Made by a program: the position numbers and the translations under genes. Positions 18,669 through 28,429 of a stretch of 64,000 nt of DNA are shown in pieces. The stretch is from Bacteroides propionicigenes (GTDB taxonomy: Bacteria; Bacteroidota; Bacteroidia; Bacteroidales; Bacteroidaceae). The notes under the pieces were generated by a model. The model did not search any database. It was not told the origin of the DNA and saw nothing but the letters and a program-made list of their open reading frames with translations. The stretch covers positions 248,001 through 312,000 of the forward strand of contig NZ_JAHBBW010000003.1 of NCBI RefSeq assembly GCF_018390535.1, read 5' to 3'. Within the stretch, counting starts at the first letter, position 1. Each line of letters starts with the position of its first letter.

Positions 18669-19814
18669 CTATTTGTTATTCTCATAAATTCCTGTGTTGT
18701 GCTGTAATAGGAGATTTCGTGAGTTTTTTATAAAGATATTCAGGCGATTACGAGCCGATTCCGGTAAGTTGTCAGCCGATGAGTAGGAAGGATATAAAAT
18801 GTAATTTTTTTCTCCAGTGAGAGTGGGACGAGCGGTCCACACCAAGGTATATCCACACCGGATGACACGGGAGAATGGAAAAGAAGAGACAAAAGGCTTG
18901 AGTGACGGTGAATAACTCAAATTGTTTTGCAATGGATGAATAGGATTGGGAAGAGGATATTTTTCAAGTTCTAGCGTAAAGATAAGGCCACCGTCCGTAT
19001 TTGCGGTACTCATGTTGGAGATGAAGTTTCCTAAAGAATAGACAACAGCATGTTGTTGATTGCCATCCTTGCGTAATTCCATAGGCTGGATTACGTGTGG
19101 GTGTGAACCAATAATATGGGTTACTCCTTGTTCCAGCAGCCAGTCAGCAAGTTCGCGTTGCGCGTGATTAGGGAGTGATTGATATTCTTCTCCCCAATGC
19201 ATACAGGCTATAATGGCGTCCGGACGTACGGCTTGAGCACTATGTATATCCTTTAGAATTGTTTCTTTGTTGATATAATTGACAATGTTGGGCGCAGATG
19301 CTTTGATTCCATTAGTACCGTAAGTGTAGTTGAGTATAGCTATGCAAAAACCTTTTTTCCGGATGAAAAGAGGATAGTGTTGCCTGCGTTCCATGCTGTT
19401 ACGGTAAGTGCCTGCATGGGGTATGGAGAGAGAATCCATTTGCGCGATAGTACGTTCCAGTCCTTTCTTGCCACGATCCAGACAATGGTTGTTTGCGGTA
19501 AGAAGAACATCGAATCCTGCATCTTTGATAGCTTGCAGATATTCGTCGGGTGCACTGAAAGTGGGATAACCTCGGTAGGGTTTTCCACCGAGAGTTACTT
19601 CAAGGTTGCCTATTGCAATATCGGCACGGGAGATTTCTTTCTTTACGAGGGAGAAATAAGAGGAGTAATCATATTTCCCGCCGGAAGTACGGGCAGCATC
19701 TATTTGTGCTTGATGTTGCATCAAGTCTCCTACAAATAATAGTGTAATCCTTTCCTGCGAGGAAAGGGTTACACTATATAGTAGAGAGATAAGGGTGATG
19801 AGGGCTTTCATCAT
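18669..19814 (-). CDS. CapA-family (PGA_cap) metallophosphatase-like protein
   Basis: About 382 aa from the ATG at 19814 (a second ATG at 19811), which follows the folD stop by a few bases; the longer frame to 19922 would run inside folD. The N terminus is a signal peptide (ALITLISLLYSVTLSSQ). Motifs of the CapA phosphoesterase-like fold: VGDLMQHQAQ, NLEVTLGGKP, TANNHCLDRG, HWGEEY and GSHPHVIQP. Family members include poly-gamma-glutamate CapA, but no capB/capC neighbours are present, so the substrate is unknown. Probably co-transcribed with folD. Confidence 0.82.
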   Translation of the reverse strand: MMKALITLISLLYSVTLSSQERITLLFVGDLMQHQAQIDAARTSGGKYDYSSYFSLVKKEISRADIAIGNLEVTLGGKPYRGYPTFSAPDEYLQAIKDAGFDVLLTANNHCLDRGKKGLERTIAQMDSLSIPHAGTYRNSMERRQHYPLFIRKKGFCIAILNYTYGTNGIKASAPNIVNYINKETILKDIHSAQAVRPDAIIACMHWGEEYQSLPNHAQRELADWLLEQGVTHIIGSHPHVIQPMELRKDGNQQHAVVYSLGNFISNMSTANTDGGLIFTLELEKYPLPNPIHPLQNNLSYSPSLKPFVSSFPFSRVIRCGYTLVWTARPTLTGEKNYILYPSYSSADNLPESARNRLNIFIKNSRNLLLQHNTGIYENNK

Positions 19815-19819
19815 CCTTG

Positions 19820-20701
19820 TTATTGGTAAATAGCTTTCTTGCCTGCCAGAAGTGTGTTTTTCATTAAGGAGACAATGGTCATCGGACCTACACCACCGGG
19901 CACAGGAGTGATGAATGAACATTTTGGAGCAACCTCATCGAACTTGACGTCACCGGTCAGTTTGAAGCCGGATTTTTTGGTTGTGTCCGGTACACGAGTA
20001 GTACCTACGTCAATAACAACTGCACCTTCCTTCACCATTTCCGCTTTTACGAAGTTGGGTTGCCCCAATGCTGCGATAATAATATCGGCTTCTTGGCACT
20101 CTTTTACCAAATCCTTGCTGCGGCTGTGACAAACGGTTACCGTGGCGTCACCCGGGTAAGCTTTTTGCATCATGAGGGCAGCCATAGGTTTACCTACGAT
20201 GTTGCTGCGTCCCAGTACAACACATTTCTTTCCGGAAGTTTCTATTTTGTATCTTTTCAGTAGCTCGAGAATACCGTTGGGGGTTGCGGAAACGTAGCAA
20301 GGCAGCCCTATGGACATACGTCCTACATTGATAGGATGGAAGCCGTCCACGTCTTTGCGATAGTCGATGGTTTCGATCACTTTCTGTTCCGAGATATGTT
20401 TGGGTAAGGGTAGTTGGACGATAAAACCGTCTACATCTGCATCCTCATTCAGCTCGCGCACTTTCGCCAGTAACTCTTCTTCCGTTACATCTGCCTCATA
20501 ACGAATTAGCGAGGATTTGAATCCGCATACTTCACAAGCTTTTACTTTGGCGGCTACATAGGTTTCGCTGCCACCGTCGTGTCCTATAAGGATAGCTGCC
20601 AAGTGAGGACGTTTTCCGCCGCGTGCCACTATATCAGCTACTTCTGCTGCAATTTCCTGTTTTACTTGTTCGGAAATTGCTTTTCCGTCAATTAGTGTCA
20701 T
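19820..20701 (-). CDS. folD: Methylenetetrahydrofolate dehydrogenase / cyclohydrolase
   Basis: 293 aa from the ATG at 20701 ([10 protein letters not shown], aligning with the usual FolD start). An upstream ATG at 20734 adds 11 residues that fit no family start and lie close to the promoter. Signatures: [14 protein letters not shown] with the catalytic Lys, [15 protein letters not shown], and [10 protein letters not shown] near the C terminus; the NADP-binding segment is [11 protein letters not shown]. It interconverts methylene-, methenyl- and formyl-tetrahydrofolate. A promoter lies at 20746-20776; capA follows directly. Confidence 0.95.
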   Translation of the reverse strand: MTLIDGKAISEQVKQEIAAEVADIVARGGKRPHLAAILIGHDGGSETYVAAKVKACEVCGFKSSLIRYEADVTEEELLAKVRELNEDADVDGFIVQLPLPKHISEQKVIETIDYRKDVDGFHPINVGRMSIGLPCYVSATPNGILELLKRYKIETSGKKCVVLGRSNIVGKPMAALMMQKAYPGDATVTVCHSRSKDLVKECQEADIIIAALGQPNFVKAEMVKEGAVVIDVGTTRVPDTTKKSGFKLTGDVKFDEVAPKCSFITPVPGGVGPMTIVSLMKNTLLAGKKAIYQ

Positions 20702-20745
20702 ATTCAATATTGTTGTATTAGTTATTATTTGCATAGCATTATTCG

Positions 20746-20776
20746 CAAAAGTAGACTAAATAACCGAATAAAGCAA
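20746..20776 (-). promoter_or_regulatory. Promoter of folD-capA
   Basis: On the minus strand TTG (20776-20774), 20-bp spacer, TACTTTTG (20753-20746). It matches the Bacteroides consensus and starts right after the ffh terminator hairpin. Confidence 0.7.
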
Positions 20777-20817
20777 AAATCCCGCCGATTTCATTTAATA
20801 TATGAAATCGGCGGGAT
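20774..20817 (-). terminator. Terminator of ffh
   Basis: A perfect 16-bp stem, ATCCCGCCGATTTCAT (20817-20802 on the minus strand) with its complement at 20794-20779, 7-nt loop, then T5. It is a strong intrinsic terminator between ffh and folD. Confidence 0.85.
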
Positions 20818-20838
20818 GTATGTGCAGAGACTTTTTTC

Positions 20839-22161
20839 TTATCTTTTCAGTTTCGGCATCATCTTGCCCATTTTGCTGCCGGTCACCATTTTCATCATTT
20901 TACGGGTCTGGTCAAACTGTTTCAGTAAGCGGTTTACTTCTTGAATATTTGTGCCGCTACCTTTAGCGATACGTTGACGACGTGATCCGTTCAGAATTGC
21001 CGGGTTGCTGCGTTCTTCCGGGGTCATGGAGTAGATGATTGCTTCGATGCTCTTGAAAGCGTTGTCATCAATATCAATATCCTTGATGGCTTTGCCAACT
21101 CCCGGTATCATGGAAGCAAGTTCTTTCAGATTACCCATTTTCTTGATTTGCGCAATCTGACTCAGGAAGTCGTTGAAGTCGAACTGATTCTTCGCAATCT
21201 TCTTTTGCAGACGTTTGGCTTCTTCTTCATCATATTGCTCTTGTGCGCGCTCCACCAATGATACGATGTCACCCATACCGAGAATGCGGTCGGCCATACG
21301 GGCAGGGTGGAACTGATCGATAGCATCCAACTTTTCGCCGGTTCCGACAAACTTGATAGGCTTGTTTACTACGGACCGGATAGAAAGAGCGGCACCACCG
21401 CGGGTATCACCATCCAACTTGGTCAATACCACACCATTGAAGTCTAAACGCTCATTGAATTCTTTGGCGGTGTTTACGGCATCCTGACCGGTCATGGAGT
21501 CTACCACAAACAAGATTTCGTTTGGGTTAATGGCAGCCTTGATTGCAGCAATTTCGTTCATCATCTCTTCGTCTACCGCCAAACGACCGGCTGTGTCGAC
21601 GATTACGAGATCATATCCTTTTTCTTTAGCTTCCTGTATGGCGTTTTGGGCTATGGCTATCGGGTCTTTGCTGTCCGGTTCGGAGTACATGGGTACTTCA
21701 ATCTGCTCTGCCAGTACGCGTAACTGTTCGATGGCAGCGGGACGGTATACGTCGCAGGCTACCAATAAAGGCTTCCTGTTCTTTTTAGTTTTCAACATGC
21801 GTGCCAACTTTCCGGAGAAAGTTGTCTTACCGGAACCCTGCAGACCGGACATCAAAATAACAGCCGGTTTGGAGTCTATATTGATTTCCGCTGTTTCACC
21901 ACCCATGAGTTGCGTTAACTCATCGTGTACGATTTTTACCATTAATTGGCTGGGTTTTACGGCTGTCAGTACGTTTTGTCCCAAAGCCTTTTCCTTAACG
22001 GTATCGGTGAAGTTCTTGGCAACTTTATAGTTTACGTCGGCATCTAGAAGTGCTTTACGCACGTCTTTCAGTGTTTCCGCTACATTAATCTCGGTGATTT
22101 TACCTTCACCTTTCAAAATTTTAAACGACCTCTCAAGTCTCTCGCTTAAATTATCGAACAT
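20839..22161 (-). CDS. ffh: Signal recognition particle protein
   Basis: 440 aa. The N domain is followed by the SRP GTPase: G1 LQGSGKTTFS, DTAGRLAVD, TKLDGDTRGGAAL and GTGEKLDAID. The C-terminal M domain carries the RNA-binding helix-turn-helix (ILNGSRRQRIAKGSG) and a Met-rich end (KMMKMVTGSKMGKMMPKLKR). It binds signal sequences at the ribosome with 4.5S RNA and docks on FtsY. Single gene with a -7 element upstream and a strong terminator. Confidence 0.96.
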   Translation of the reverse strand: MFDNLSERLERSFKILKGEGKITEINVAETLKDVRKALLDADVNYKVAKNFTDTVKEKALGQNVLTAVKPSQLMVKIVHDELTQLMGGETAEINIDSKPAVILMSGLQGSGKTTFSGKLARMLKTKKNRKPLLVACDVYRPAAIEQLRVLAEQIEVPMYSEPDSKDPIAIAQNAIQEAKEKGYDLVIVDTAGRLAVDEEMMNEIAAIKAAINPNEILFVVDSMTGQDAVNTAKEFNERLDFNGVVLTKLDGDTRGGAALSIRSVVNKPIKFVGTGEKLDAIDQFHPARMADRILGMGDIVSLVERAQEQYDEEEAKRLQKKIAKNQFDFNDFLSQIAQIKKMGNLKELASMIPGVGKAIKDIDIDDNAFKSIEAIIYSMTPEERSNPAILNGSRRQRIAKGSGTNIQEVNRLLKQFDQTRKMMKMVTGSKMGKMMPKLKR

Positions 22162-22208
22162 ATTATCTTATTACAATTACTAAATTACAATTTACTCTTA
22201 TTGAGGCG

Positions 22209-22216
22209 CAAAAGTA
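22209..22216 (-). promoter_or_regulatory. -7 element upstream of ffh
   Basis: Minus-strand TACTTTTG fits TAnnTTTG and lies 47 bp before the ffh ATG. No clear TTG at the -33 distance. Confidence 0.4.
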
Positions 22217-22256
22217 CAAAAAATACCTGTAACTGCCTTCTTTTAAAGGCAGAATA

Positions 22257-24215
22257 TTATTGCAACCTTGCAGCAGGATAGGTGAAAAGAATGGTCGGAC
22301 CTTCCGGTGCATCAGCGAGAACTTGATAAGTACCACCAAAATGCTTTAGCAACAAACGGTTGATTTCATGCCGTATAGAACTTTCCTGACCATTATGTTT
22401 TCTGTCAGCTAAAGGTGAGTTGATTACTTTGAAGTATAAAATATCTTCACTTTTATCTAAACTGAAATGGACTTCATTGTGCTCTTGGACTGTTAAAGGG
22501 CCCGTTAGTGTACTGATTATCATTTGCATTATCCGGTTGCAGTCAGTGTGTATAATATACTCTTGTACCGAACTTTGGAAGCGAATGTGCAGATTGCTAT
22601 TTTGCATTTGTGCGGAGCATACGGCATCATTACAAAGTTGGACTACGTCATAGTTGGTCAACTGATATTTCATCATGTCGGCTTCCAGCCTTGATAAATC
22701 CAAAACATTGTTTACCAATAACATCAGTTTTTCTGTGTTTTGTTGTATGATATCAGAATATTCCTTACGGCTTTTCTCATTGATGTCTGTATCAGTGGCT
22801 ATGAGTTGTGAAAAGCCAACTACGCTGTTAAGTGGTACGCGAATAGCGTGGCTCATGTTGGATAGGAAGCGGCTTTTCTGTTCATTGGCTTCTTCTGTTT
22901 TCCGGGTAGCTTCTTGTGTCTCTTTTTCGGAAAGTTTAAGCTCTCGTCGTATTCGGCTAATGCGTATTGTGTAAGTGATACATAATATTAATATGATAGC
23001 TACTACCGCTAAAATAATAATTTGTATATATCCTTTTAACCGTCCTTGCTCCAATATTAGTTGGTTGAAGTGATAAGATTCTTTTATTTCTTCCAATTGT
23101 TGGCTGGATACAGCGACACTTAAAGAGTCCTCTATTTGAGTAGCCTTTTCATAGAGTGGTAATGCTTCGGCATACCGTCCCATTGCTTTCAGGATGTCGG
23201 CTTTATAGCCTGTTTCTTCAGCATAATCAGATATGTCGAAATTGTTTTTTTGTACAAAACGGATTGCGCTATCGGCAATGGCAAGAGCTGTGTCATATTC
23301 TTTGAGGGAGAGATGATATGCGATTGCCATATTCTGATAAATAACCAAGTAGGGTAGGAAAGTGTTAGGAGTAATGTATGAAGAGCATTTTTCATAATGC
23401 TTTTCTGCCAGTTTTTTATTGCCGGTCTCTATATATAGATAAGTGTAATACATTTCTACGTACAGATATTGACTGGACATGCTGTTTAATACTGCCGGAT
23501 TGTTGTGTATTATATCGTCCAGTACTTTTCGGGTCTTGTCTAAATATGTTTTGAGGTCGGTATAGTTTTTTACTTGTTTGCTGAAAGCGATAAGCTGACT
23601 CAAAATATTAATTTGTGTACCGGGATGAGTAACTTGTGGTAATAACTCGTAGAGCCTTTTGAGCACTTTGTCTTCATCTTTCCAGCGGTTAGTTTCGTGG
23701 TAGATGTTGGCCAAGCATTGGTAGGCGGAAACTTCTCCGGTCACACTCTTTATGCTTTGAGCTTTTTCCAACATTTTGGATGCTTCGTTAAAAGCATATT
23801 CGTATTGGTAATTGTATATATAGGTATTGATAAGTAACTTTTGTGAATCGAAGTAGACTTTCCAGTATTGAATACTTTGGGCTATGGGTTTTATCAAGTC
23901 AACCCATTTACTTATGCTGTCTTGTTCGCCGTCATTGTTATAATAATAGAGAATCTGGAAATATGCACCATCGCACATATGCAGTTTATTGTTTTGTAAT
24001 TGTGCTTCTTTGTATAGCTCTTGAGCGTATTTGAGTGCGTGAGAAGTGCCTTGAGAAGATAATATTATTTGTTGAAGTACTTTTAAGCGAGTGATGTCGT
24101 GAGGTAATGTGGGTAGTACTGTCAGTAAGCTGTCAGTAATTGATGACGTATAATCTTTGCTCCAACCGGAAAATATTTGCAGGGTAAAGAACAGTATGAA
24201 TAGTAATCTTCTCAT
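22257..24215 (-). CDS. TPR histidine-kinase-like protein with degenerate catalytic domain
   Basis: 652 aa: signal sequence, TPR-like helices (about 30-380), one membrane segment (396-416), coiled coil, then a kinase-like region. The H box is SHAIRVPLN (His456), so the phosphoacceptor His is kept but the acidic residue normally after it is Ala. In the ATP-binding domain the N box reads RIMQMIISTLTGPLTV with no Asn, the DxGxG box is replaced by FKVINSPLAD and the GxGLG box is missing. It probably cannot bind ATP. It overlaps the stop of the intact kinase gene upstream by 4 bp and resembles it throughout, so it may act as its partner. Not a frameshift: the frame is intact. Confidence 0.8.
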   Translation of the reverse strand: MRRLLFILFFTLQIFSGWSKDYTSSITDSLLTVLPTLPHDITRLKVLQQIILSSQGTSHALKYAQELYKEAQLQNNKLHMCDGAYFQILYYYNNDGEQDSISKWVDLIKPIAQSIQYWKVYFDSQKLLINTYIYNYQYEYAFNEASKMLEKAQSIKSVTGEVSAYQCLANIYHETNRWKDEDKVLKRLYELLPQVTHPGTQINILSQLIAFSKQVKNYTDLKTYLDKTRKVLDDIIHNNPAVLNSMSSQYLYVEMYYTYLYIETGNKKLAEKHYEKCSSYITPNTFLPYLVIYQNMAIAYHLSLKEYDTALAIADSAIRFVQKNNFDISDYAEETGYKADILKAMGRYAEALPLYEKATQIEDSLSVAVSSQQLEEIKESYHFNQLILEQGRLKGYIQIIILAVVAIILILCITYTIRISRIRRELKLSEKETQEATRKTEEANEQKSRFLSNMSHAIRVPLNSVVGFSQLIATDTDINEKSRKEYSDIIQQNTEKLMLLVNNVLDLSRLEADMMKYQLTNYDVVQLCNDAVCSAQMQNSNLHIRFQSSVQEYIIHTDCNRIMQMIISTLTGPLTVQEHNEVHFSLDKSEDILYFKVINSPLADRKHNGQESSIRHEINRLLLKHFGGTYQVLADAPEGPTILFTYPAARLQ

Positions 24216-26068
24216 TGTGCTTCCTTCTCTTTATTATTGATGGTGGTAGGTTGGATAGGGTGCGTAAATACAAACCGTGAACCATCCTTGTAATCAGTGT
24301 CAATCCAAATTTTGCCGCCAAAGTGCTCAACAATCAGCTGGCAGATAGACAGCCCTAACCCACTTCCTTGCGCATTCTCGTCCAGCTTCTCAAAACGGTT
24401 AAATATTTTGTCTTGTTTTTCAGGAGCAATCCCGCATCCGGTATCGGTTACTGAGAATAATGCCATATTGTCCTGCATATCCAATGTAAGAGTTATGCTG
24501 CCTTCTGTTGTGAACTTGGTCGCATTGATGAGTAAGTTTATAAGCAATTGTTGCAAGCGAGCTTCATCAGTGTATAGTTCAAGCTTCTTTAAAGAAGTTT
24601 GAAACGTAACAGTAGCGGCTGTTTGCTTTATTTTGTCTACGGTGTCAATAACGTTTTGACAAAGGAAAATGGCGTCATGAATTCCGAAATGAAATTGCAT
24701 TTTTCCTCTCTCCAGACTGGATAGGTCTACTACATCGTCTATTAACTTTAATAATAAATCTGAATTTTGCTGAATAATGTCATTGCATTGTTTGCGTATC
24801 TCTGTATCTATATTACTATCGGTCAGTATGGAAGAAAAACCGGAAAGTGCGTTTAAGGGAGTACGTATTTCGTGACTCATATTCGACAGGAACAGGCTTT
24901 TGGTGCGAATAGAATTCTCTGCATTTTTTTGTGCTTTGTCCAGCTTTTGTCTGGATACCGCCAAGTGTTTGTTTCCCTTTTTTATGCGGAAAGCAAAGAT
25001 CGCAAATATACTCAGGATGATGATACTGCCTATGATCAGATAAAATAATATTCGGTTTCTCTGTGCTTGATTGTCCAATTCAAGACGGTCTACTTGATAT
25101 ACAATATGTAGTAAGTTTATTTGAGAAGTGTAACTATGAGCATCGATAGAGTCACGTGTGGCCCTAATAGTATGATATGCTTCGCAAGCCTCTTTGTACT
25201 GTCCTAATTCTTTATGTATGTAAGCTATCTTCTTTCGAATTTTTAGATAATTATTATATACATCTACATTGTTGGATTTGCTGGCAAGTTCTATAAATAT
25301 TTTAGCTGCTTTTGTATAATCTCCGGTTTCTCGCGCATATTCAGCCTGCATATATCTCAAGATGCTGGTATGGAAAGAAGAAGGCATCCGGTTGTTAGTA
25401 TTTTCAGCTTCACTGATGTATTGCCGGGCTTTATCCAAGTCATTGTTACGCAGGTAATAGTAGGCCTGATAGGCATAAAGAAGAAAAGGATTCAGATGCC
25501 TGTTCTTGTAAATTTCACTCATGCGCTCTAAATAGGCTTTGGCTTCGTCCATACGCTTGAGTTTGATGAGAGTAGGGATTAATTGTATGAATATTTTCTC
25601 CTGTACTTTCTCCGTATCGGGTATTTTCTTCAAAATCTTGATTGCTTTTTCATACTCCTCTTTGGCTTCAGATCTCATGCCGGCATTGAGGTAGATGTCT
25701 CCAAACGCAAAATAAGACAGGGAAATACCTATGTTGCATTCCATTAATCGAGCTTCGGTCATCATGGCATTGGCTTTTTTCAAGGCTTCGGATATTTGAG
25801 CCCGAAAGGAATAAGCATACACAGCCATCTGTTTCATGAGAAACATATGTTTGTAATCTTTCTTTTGGCGGAAGATGTCCACGATTTCATCTTCCCATTG
25901 AATGATGTCAGCTGGTGTTGCATCTTTGGAATAGGCCAGATTGTTGTCCATCAACTCCTTGATAAGATGAAGATGCTGGTTGTTCGTAGCTTTTGAAACA
26001 GAAAAAGCCCAGGGGTATATCCCAAGCAATAAAAAGATTAAGATTATGTTTGTTCTATATGTTTTCAC
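24212..26068 (-). CDS. TPR-containing sensor histidine kinase
   Basis: 618 aa: signal sequence, TPR repeats (about 35-335), one membrane segment (340-360), coiled coil, HisKA with SNMSHEIRTPLN (His399), and a complete HATPase domain: N box NLLINATKFT (Asn515), G1 DTGCGIAPE (542 on), F box FNRFEKLDE and G2 GSGLGLSI (568 on). No receiver or DNA-binding domain is fused and no response regulator gene is adjacent. Signal unknown. It shares its 3' end with a degenerate paralogue. Confidence 0.88.
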   Translation of the reverse strand: MKTYRTNIILIFLLLGIYPWAFSVSKATNNQHLHLIKELMDNNLAYSKDATPADIIQWEDEIVDIFRQKKDYKHMFLMKQMAVYAYSFRAQISEALKKANAMMTEARLMECNIGISLSYFAFGDIYLNAGMRSEAKEEYEKAIKILKKIPDTEKVQEKIFIQLIPTLIKLKRMDEAKAYLERMSEIYKNRHLNPFLLYAYQAYYYLRNNDLDKARQYISEAENTNNRMPSSFHTSILRYMQAEYARETGDYTKAAKIFIELASKSNNVDVYNNYLKIRKKIAYIHKELGQYKEACEAYHTIRATRDSIDAHSYTSQINLLHIVYQVDRLELDNQAQRNRILFYLIIGSIIILSIFAIFAFRIKKGNKHLAVSRQKLDKAQKNAENSIRTKSLFLSNMSHEIRTPLNALSGFSSILTDSNIDTEIRKQCNDIIQQNSDLLLKLIDDVVDLSSLERGKMQFHFGIHDAIFLCQNVIDTVDKIKQTAATVTFQTSLKKLELYTDEARLQQLLINLLINATKFTTEGSITLTLDMQDNMALFSVTDTGCGIAPEKQDKIFNRFEKLDENAQGSGLGLSICQLIVEHFGGKIWIDTDYKDGSRFVFTHPIQPTTINNKEKEAQ

Positions 26069-26111
26069 CTTCTTGTTCTTTTCATTACACGAAAGAAATA
26101 ATAACGTGTGG

Positions 26112-26144
26112 CAAAAATAATTAAAAAAGAGCGGAATAATACAA
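26112..26144 (-). promoter_or_regulatory. Possible promoter of the histidine-kinase pair
   Basis: Minus-strand TATTTTTG (26119-26112) fits the -7 box; a TTG at 26144-26142 gives a 22-bp spacer, slightly long. It overlaps the end of the rho terminator. Confidence 0.35.
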
Positions 26145-26160
26145 TTATCCCGCTCTTTTT
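26124..26160 (-). terminator. Terminator of rho
   Basis: AAAAAGAGCGG (26124-26134) pairs with CCGCTCTTTTT (26150-26160), with further partial pairing inside and a T-rich tail on the minus strand. It lies 36 bp after the rho stop. Confidence 0.75.
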
Positions 26161-26195
26161 ATTTCTTGTTGCTATTTCTTGTTTCTAATAAGAAC

Positions 26196-28193
26196 TTAGC
26201 TGTTCATGCTCATTAAGAATTCATCATTGTCTTTGGTTTTTTCCAAACGGTCTTTTACGAAATCCATTGCTTCTATCGGATTCATGTCGGCAAGGTATTT
26301 GCGGAGAATCCACATACGATCCAATGTTTGCTTATCTTGTAGCAAGTCGTCACGACGAGTACTGGAAGCAACGATGTTGACAGCCGGGAAGATACGTTTG
26401 TTGGACAGGTTACGGTCGAGCTGTAACTCCATATTACCTGTACCCTTGAATTCTTCAAAGATTACTTCATCCATCTTAGAACCGGTATCGATAAGTGCCG
26501 TTGCAAGGATAGTTAACGAACCGCCTCCCTCAATATTGCGGGCAGCACCGAAGAAACGTTTGGGTTTGTGCAGTGCATTGGCATCCACACCACCGGACAG
26601 TACTTTGCCTGAGGCTGGGGAAACGGTATTATAAGCACGTGCTAAACGGGTTATTGAGTCAAGGAAAATGACAACGTCGTGTCCGCATTCTACCATTCTC
26701 TTGGCTTTCTCCAAAACAATGCCTGCGATTTTTACGTGACGTTCTGCCGGTTCGTCGAAAGTGGAGGCGATGACCTCTGCGTTTACAGTACGTGCCATAT
26801 CGGTTACTTCTTCCGGACGTTCGTCAATCAACAGCATAATCATGTAAACTTCCGGGTGATTGGCTGCAATGGCATTGGCAATGTCTTTCATTAAGATAGT
26901 CTTACCTGTTTTGGGCTGTGCTACAATTAATGCACGTTGTCCTTTGCCGATGGGAGCGAAAAGATCTACTACGCGAGCAGACATGGAATCAGAATATCCT
27001 CCTTTGCAAAGTTTGAATTTCTCATCAGGAAAAAGTGGGGTAAGATGTTCAAATGGTACACGATCGCGTACAAAAGCCGGATCACGCCCGTTAATTTTGG
27101 ATACCTTTACCAGCGGGAAGTATTTCTCACCTTCCTTGGGGGGACGGATAACGCCTTCCACAACATCACCGGTCTTTAAGCCGAATAACTTGATTTGTGA
27201 TTGTGAAACGTAGATATCGTCGGGAGAAGAAAGGTAATTGTAATCGGATGAACGCAGAAAACCATAGCCGTCTTGCATGATTTCCAATACACCGGTTCCG
27301 GTAAGTATATCGTCGAATTCGTATGCCTTTTCACGTTCTATTGTAGGTTTGCGTTCGGGAGCAACATTGTTTTCATTATTGTTTTGTTGCTGGGTGGGAC
27401 GCTGTTGCTGCTGTGCAGGACGTTGACTGTTATTGTTGTTACGATTATTGTTATATGGAGTATTGCTTTCGCGGGGACGGAGACGGGGACGCTGTTGTTG
27501 CGGTTGTTCTGCAGCAGGAACGGGAGTTTCTGCTTTAGTAGCTTCAAATTTTCCGATGAGTTCTGATGGTAATTCTATTTTTTCCGTAGGCAGGTCCTCT
27601 ATAGGGATAAAATCGTCTTCTACTTCCGATAAGATAGGACTTTCATCCGGTGTGGGTTGGGGTTGGGGGATTGCAGCAACTTTTTTGAGTTCTGCCTTTT
27701 GGGGCTCTGTGATTTCTGCTTTAGCTTCTGTCTGAACGGTTTTAGGTGTCTTGGACGCTTCGGTAGCTGGAACTGCTTCTTGTTTTATTTTACGAGGACG
27801 TCCCGGTTTACGTTTGGGAGTTTCAGCTTCTGCTACAGGAGCAGCAGCAACCGGTTCTTTTGCGGCTTCTGCAGCTTGTACAGCAGCTTGTGAGACCGGC
27901 GTTTCTTCGTTTTTTCCTTTTGTAAGGTCTCCATTTTTGTTGGTTGTGAACACCTTGTCGGCTCCTTCTTTCTTGACCGTTACGCGAGAACGTTTTTGTT
28001 TGTCTCCCTTACGTTCTTCTTTTAATTTGTCGGCTGCTACTTTCTTGGTTGCTCCTGCAATAGCTTGCTCGTCAAGTATTTTATAAACGAGCTCTTCTTT
28101 TTTGAGAGAATCAGTTTTTTTGATACCCAACTCTTGGGCAATAGCTTGCAATTCCGACAAATTCTTGTCGTTTAATTGAATAATATTATACAT
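26196..28193 (-). CDS. rho: Transcription termination factor Rho with long disordered insert
   Basis: 665 aa, far longer than the 419 aa of E. coli Rho. Rho N domain at 5-45; then about 240 residues of low-complexity, charged and Gln/Asn-rich sequence (about 50-290) with [11 protein letters not shown] (an AT-hook-like core) near 128 and Asn/Gln runs at 247-276; then the cold-shock RNA-binding domain ([13 protein letters not shown]) and the RecA-type ATPase with Walker A PKTGKTIL. It terminates transcription genome-wide. In Bacteroides thetaiotaomicron the disordered region of Rho is known to drive condensate formation and gut fitness. Leader of about 140 nt. Confidence 0.95.
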   Translation of the reverse strand: MYNIIQLNDKNLSELQAIAQELGIKKTDSLKKEELVYKILDEQAIAGATKKVAADKLKEERKGDKQKRSRVTVKKEGADKVFTTNKNGDLTKGKNEETPVSQAAVQAAEAAKEPVAAAPVAEAETPKRKPGRPRKIKQEAVPATEASKTPKTVQTEAKAEITEPQKAELKKVAAIPQPQPTPDESPILSEVEDDFIPIEDLPTEKIELPSELIGKFEATKAETPVPAAEQPQQQRPRLRPRESNTPYNNNRNNNNSQRPAQQQQRPTQQQNNNENNVAPERKPTIEREKAYEFDDILTGTGVLEIMQDGYGFLRSSDYNYLSSPDDIYVSQSQIKLFGLKTGDVVEGVIRPPKEGEKYFPLVKVSKINGRDPAFVRDRVPFEHLTPLFPDEKFKLCKGGYSDSMSARVVDLFAPIGKGQRALIVAQPKTGKTILMKDIANAIAANHPEVYMIMLLIDERPEEVTDMARTVNAEVIASTFDEPAERHVKIAGIVLEKAKRMVECGHDVVIFLDSITRLARAYNTVSPASGKVLSGGVDANALHKPKRFFGAARNIEGGGSLTILATALIDTGSKMDEVIFEEFKGTGNMELQLDRNLSNKRIFPAVNIVASSTRRDDLLQDKQTLDRMWILRKYLADMNPIEAMDFVKDRLEKTKDNDEFLMSMNS

Positions 28194-28334
28194 ACAGTAT
28201 ATGTGTGAATGGTTTTTACTTATTTGGTAAGTCTACCTTGTAAATTATGATTTAATAGGGATATTTATTATTGAACCGGAAATCTGACTAACAAACCTTA
28301 CCTCAGTAAAGAGTGACAGAATGTTTCAACGGTG

Positions 28335-28342
28335 CAAAGGTA
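28335..28342 (-). promoter_or_regulatory. -7 element upstream of rho
   Basis: Minus-strand TACCTTTG fits TAnnTTTG and would give a leader of about 135 nt. Rho genes are often autoregulated through the leader; this is inference here. Confidence 0.4.
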
Positions 28343-28395
28343 ATAATTATTTTTGGTTTCATAAATAAATCGTCTTTTTTTTAATTTTAAAAGTT

Positions 28396-28403
28396 TATCT
28401 TTG
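28396..28403 (+). promoter_or_regulatory. -7 element upstream of the flavodoxin/ferredoxin gene
   Basis: TATCTTTG fits TAnnTTTG and lies 26 bp before the ATG at 28430. Confidence 0.45.
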
Positions 28404-28429
28404 CTTCATTATCATCAAGAAATAGATTT

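Noticed and set aside
22257..24215. Pseudogene call for the degenerate kinase
   Set aside because: The frame is intact over 652 codons, domain order is kept and only catalytic residues are replaced, which fits a pseudokinase better than decay.
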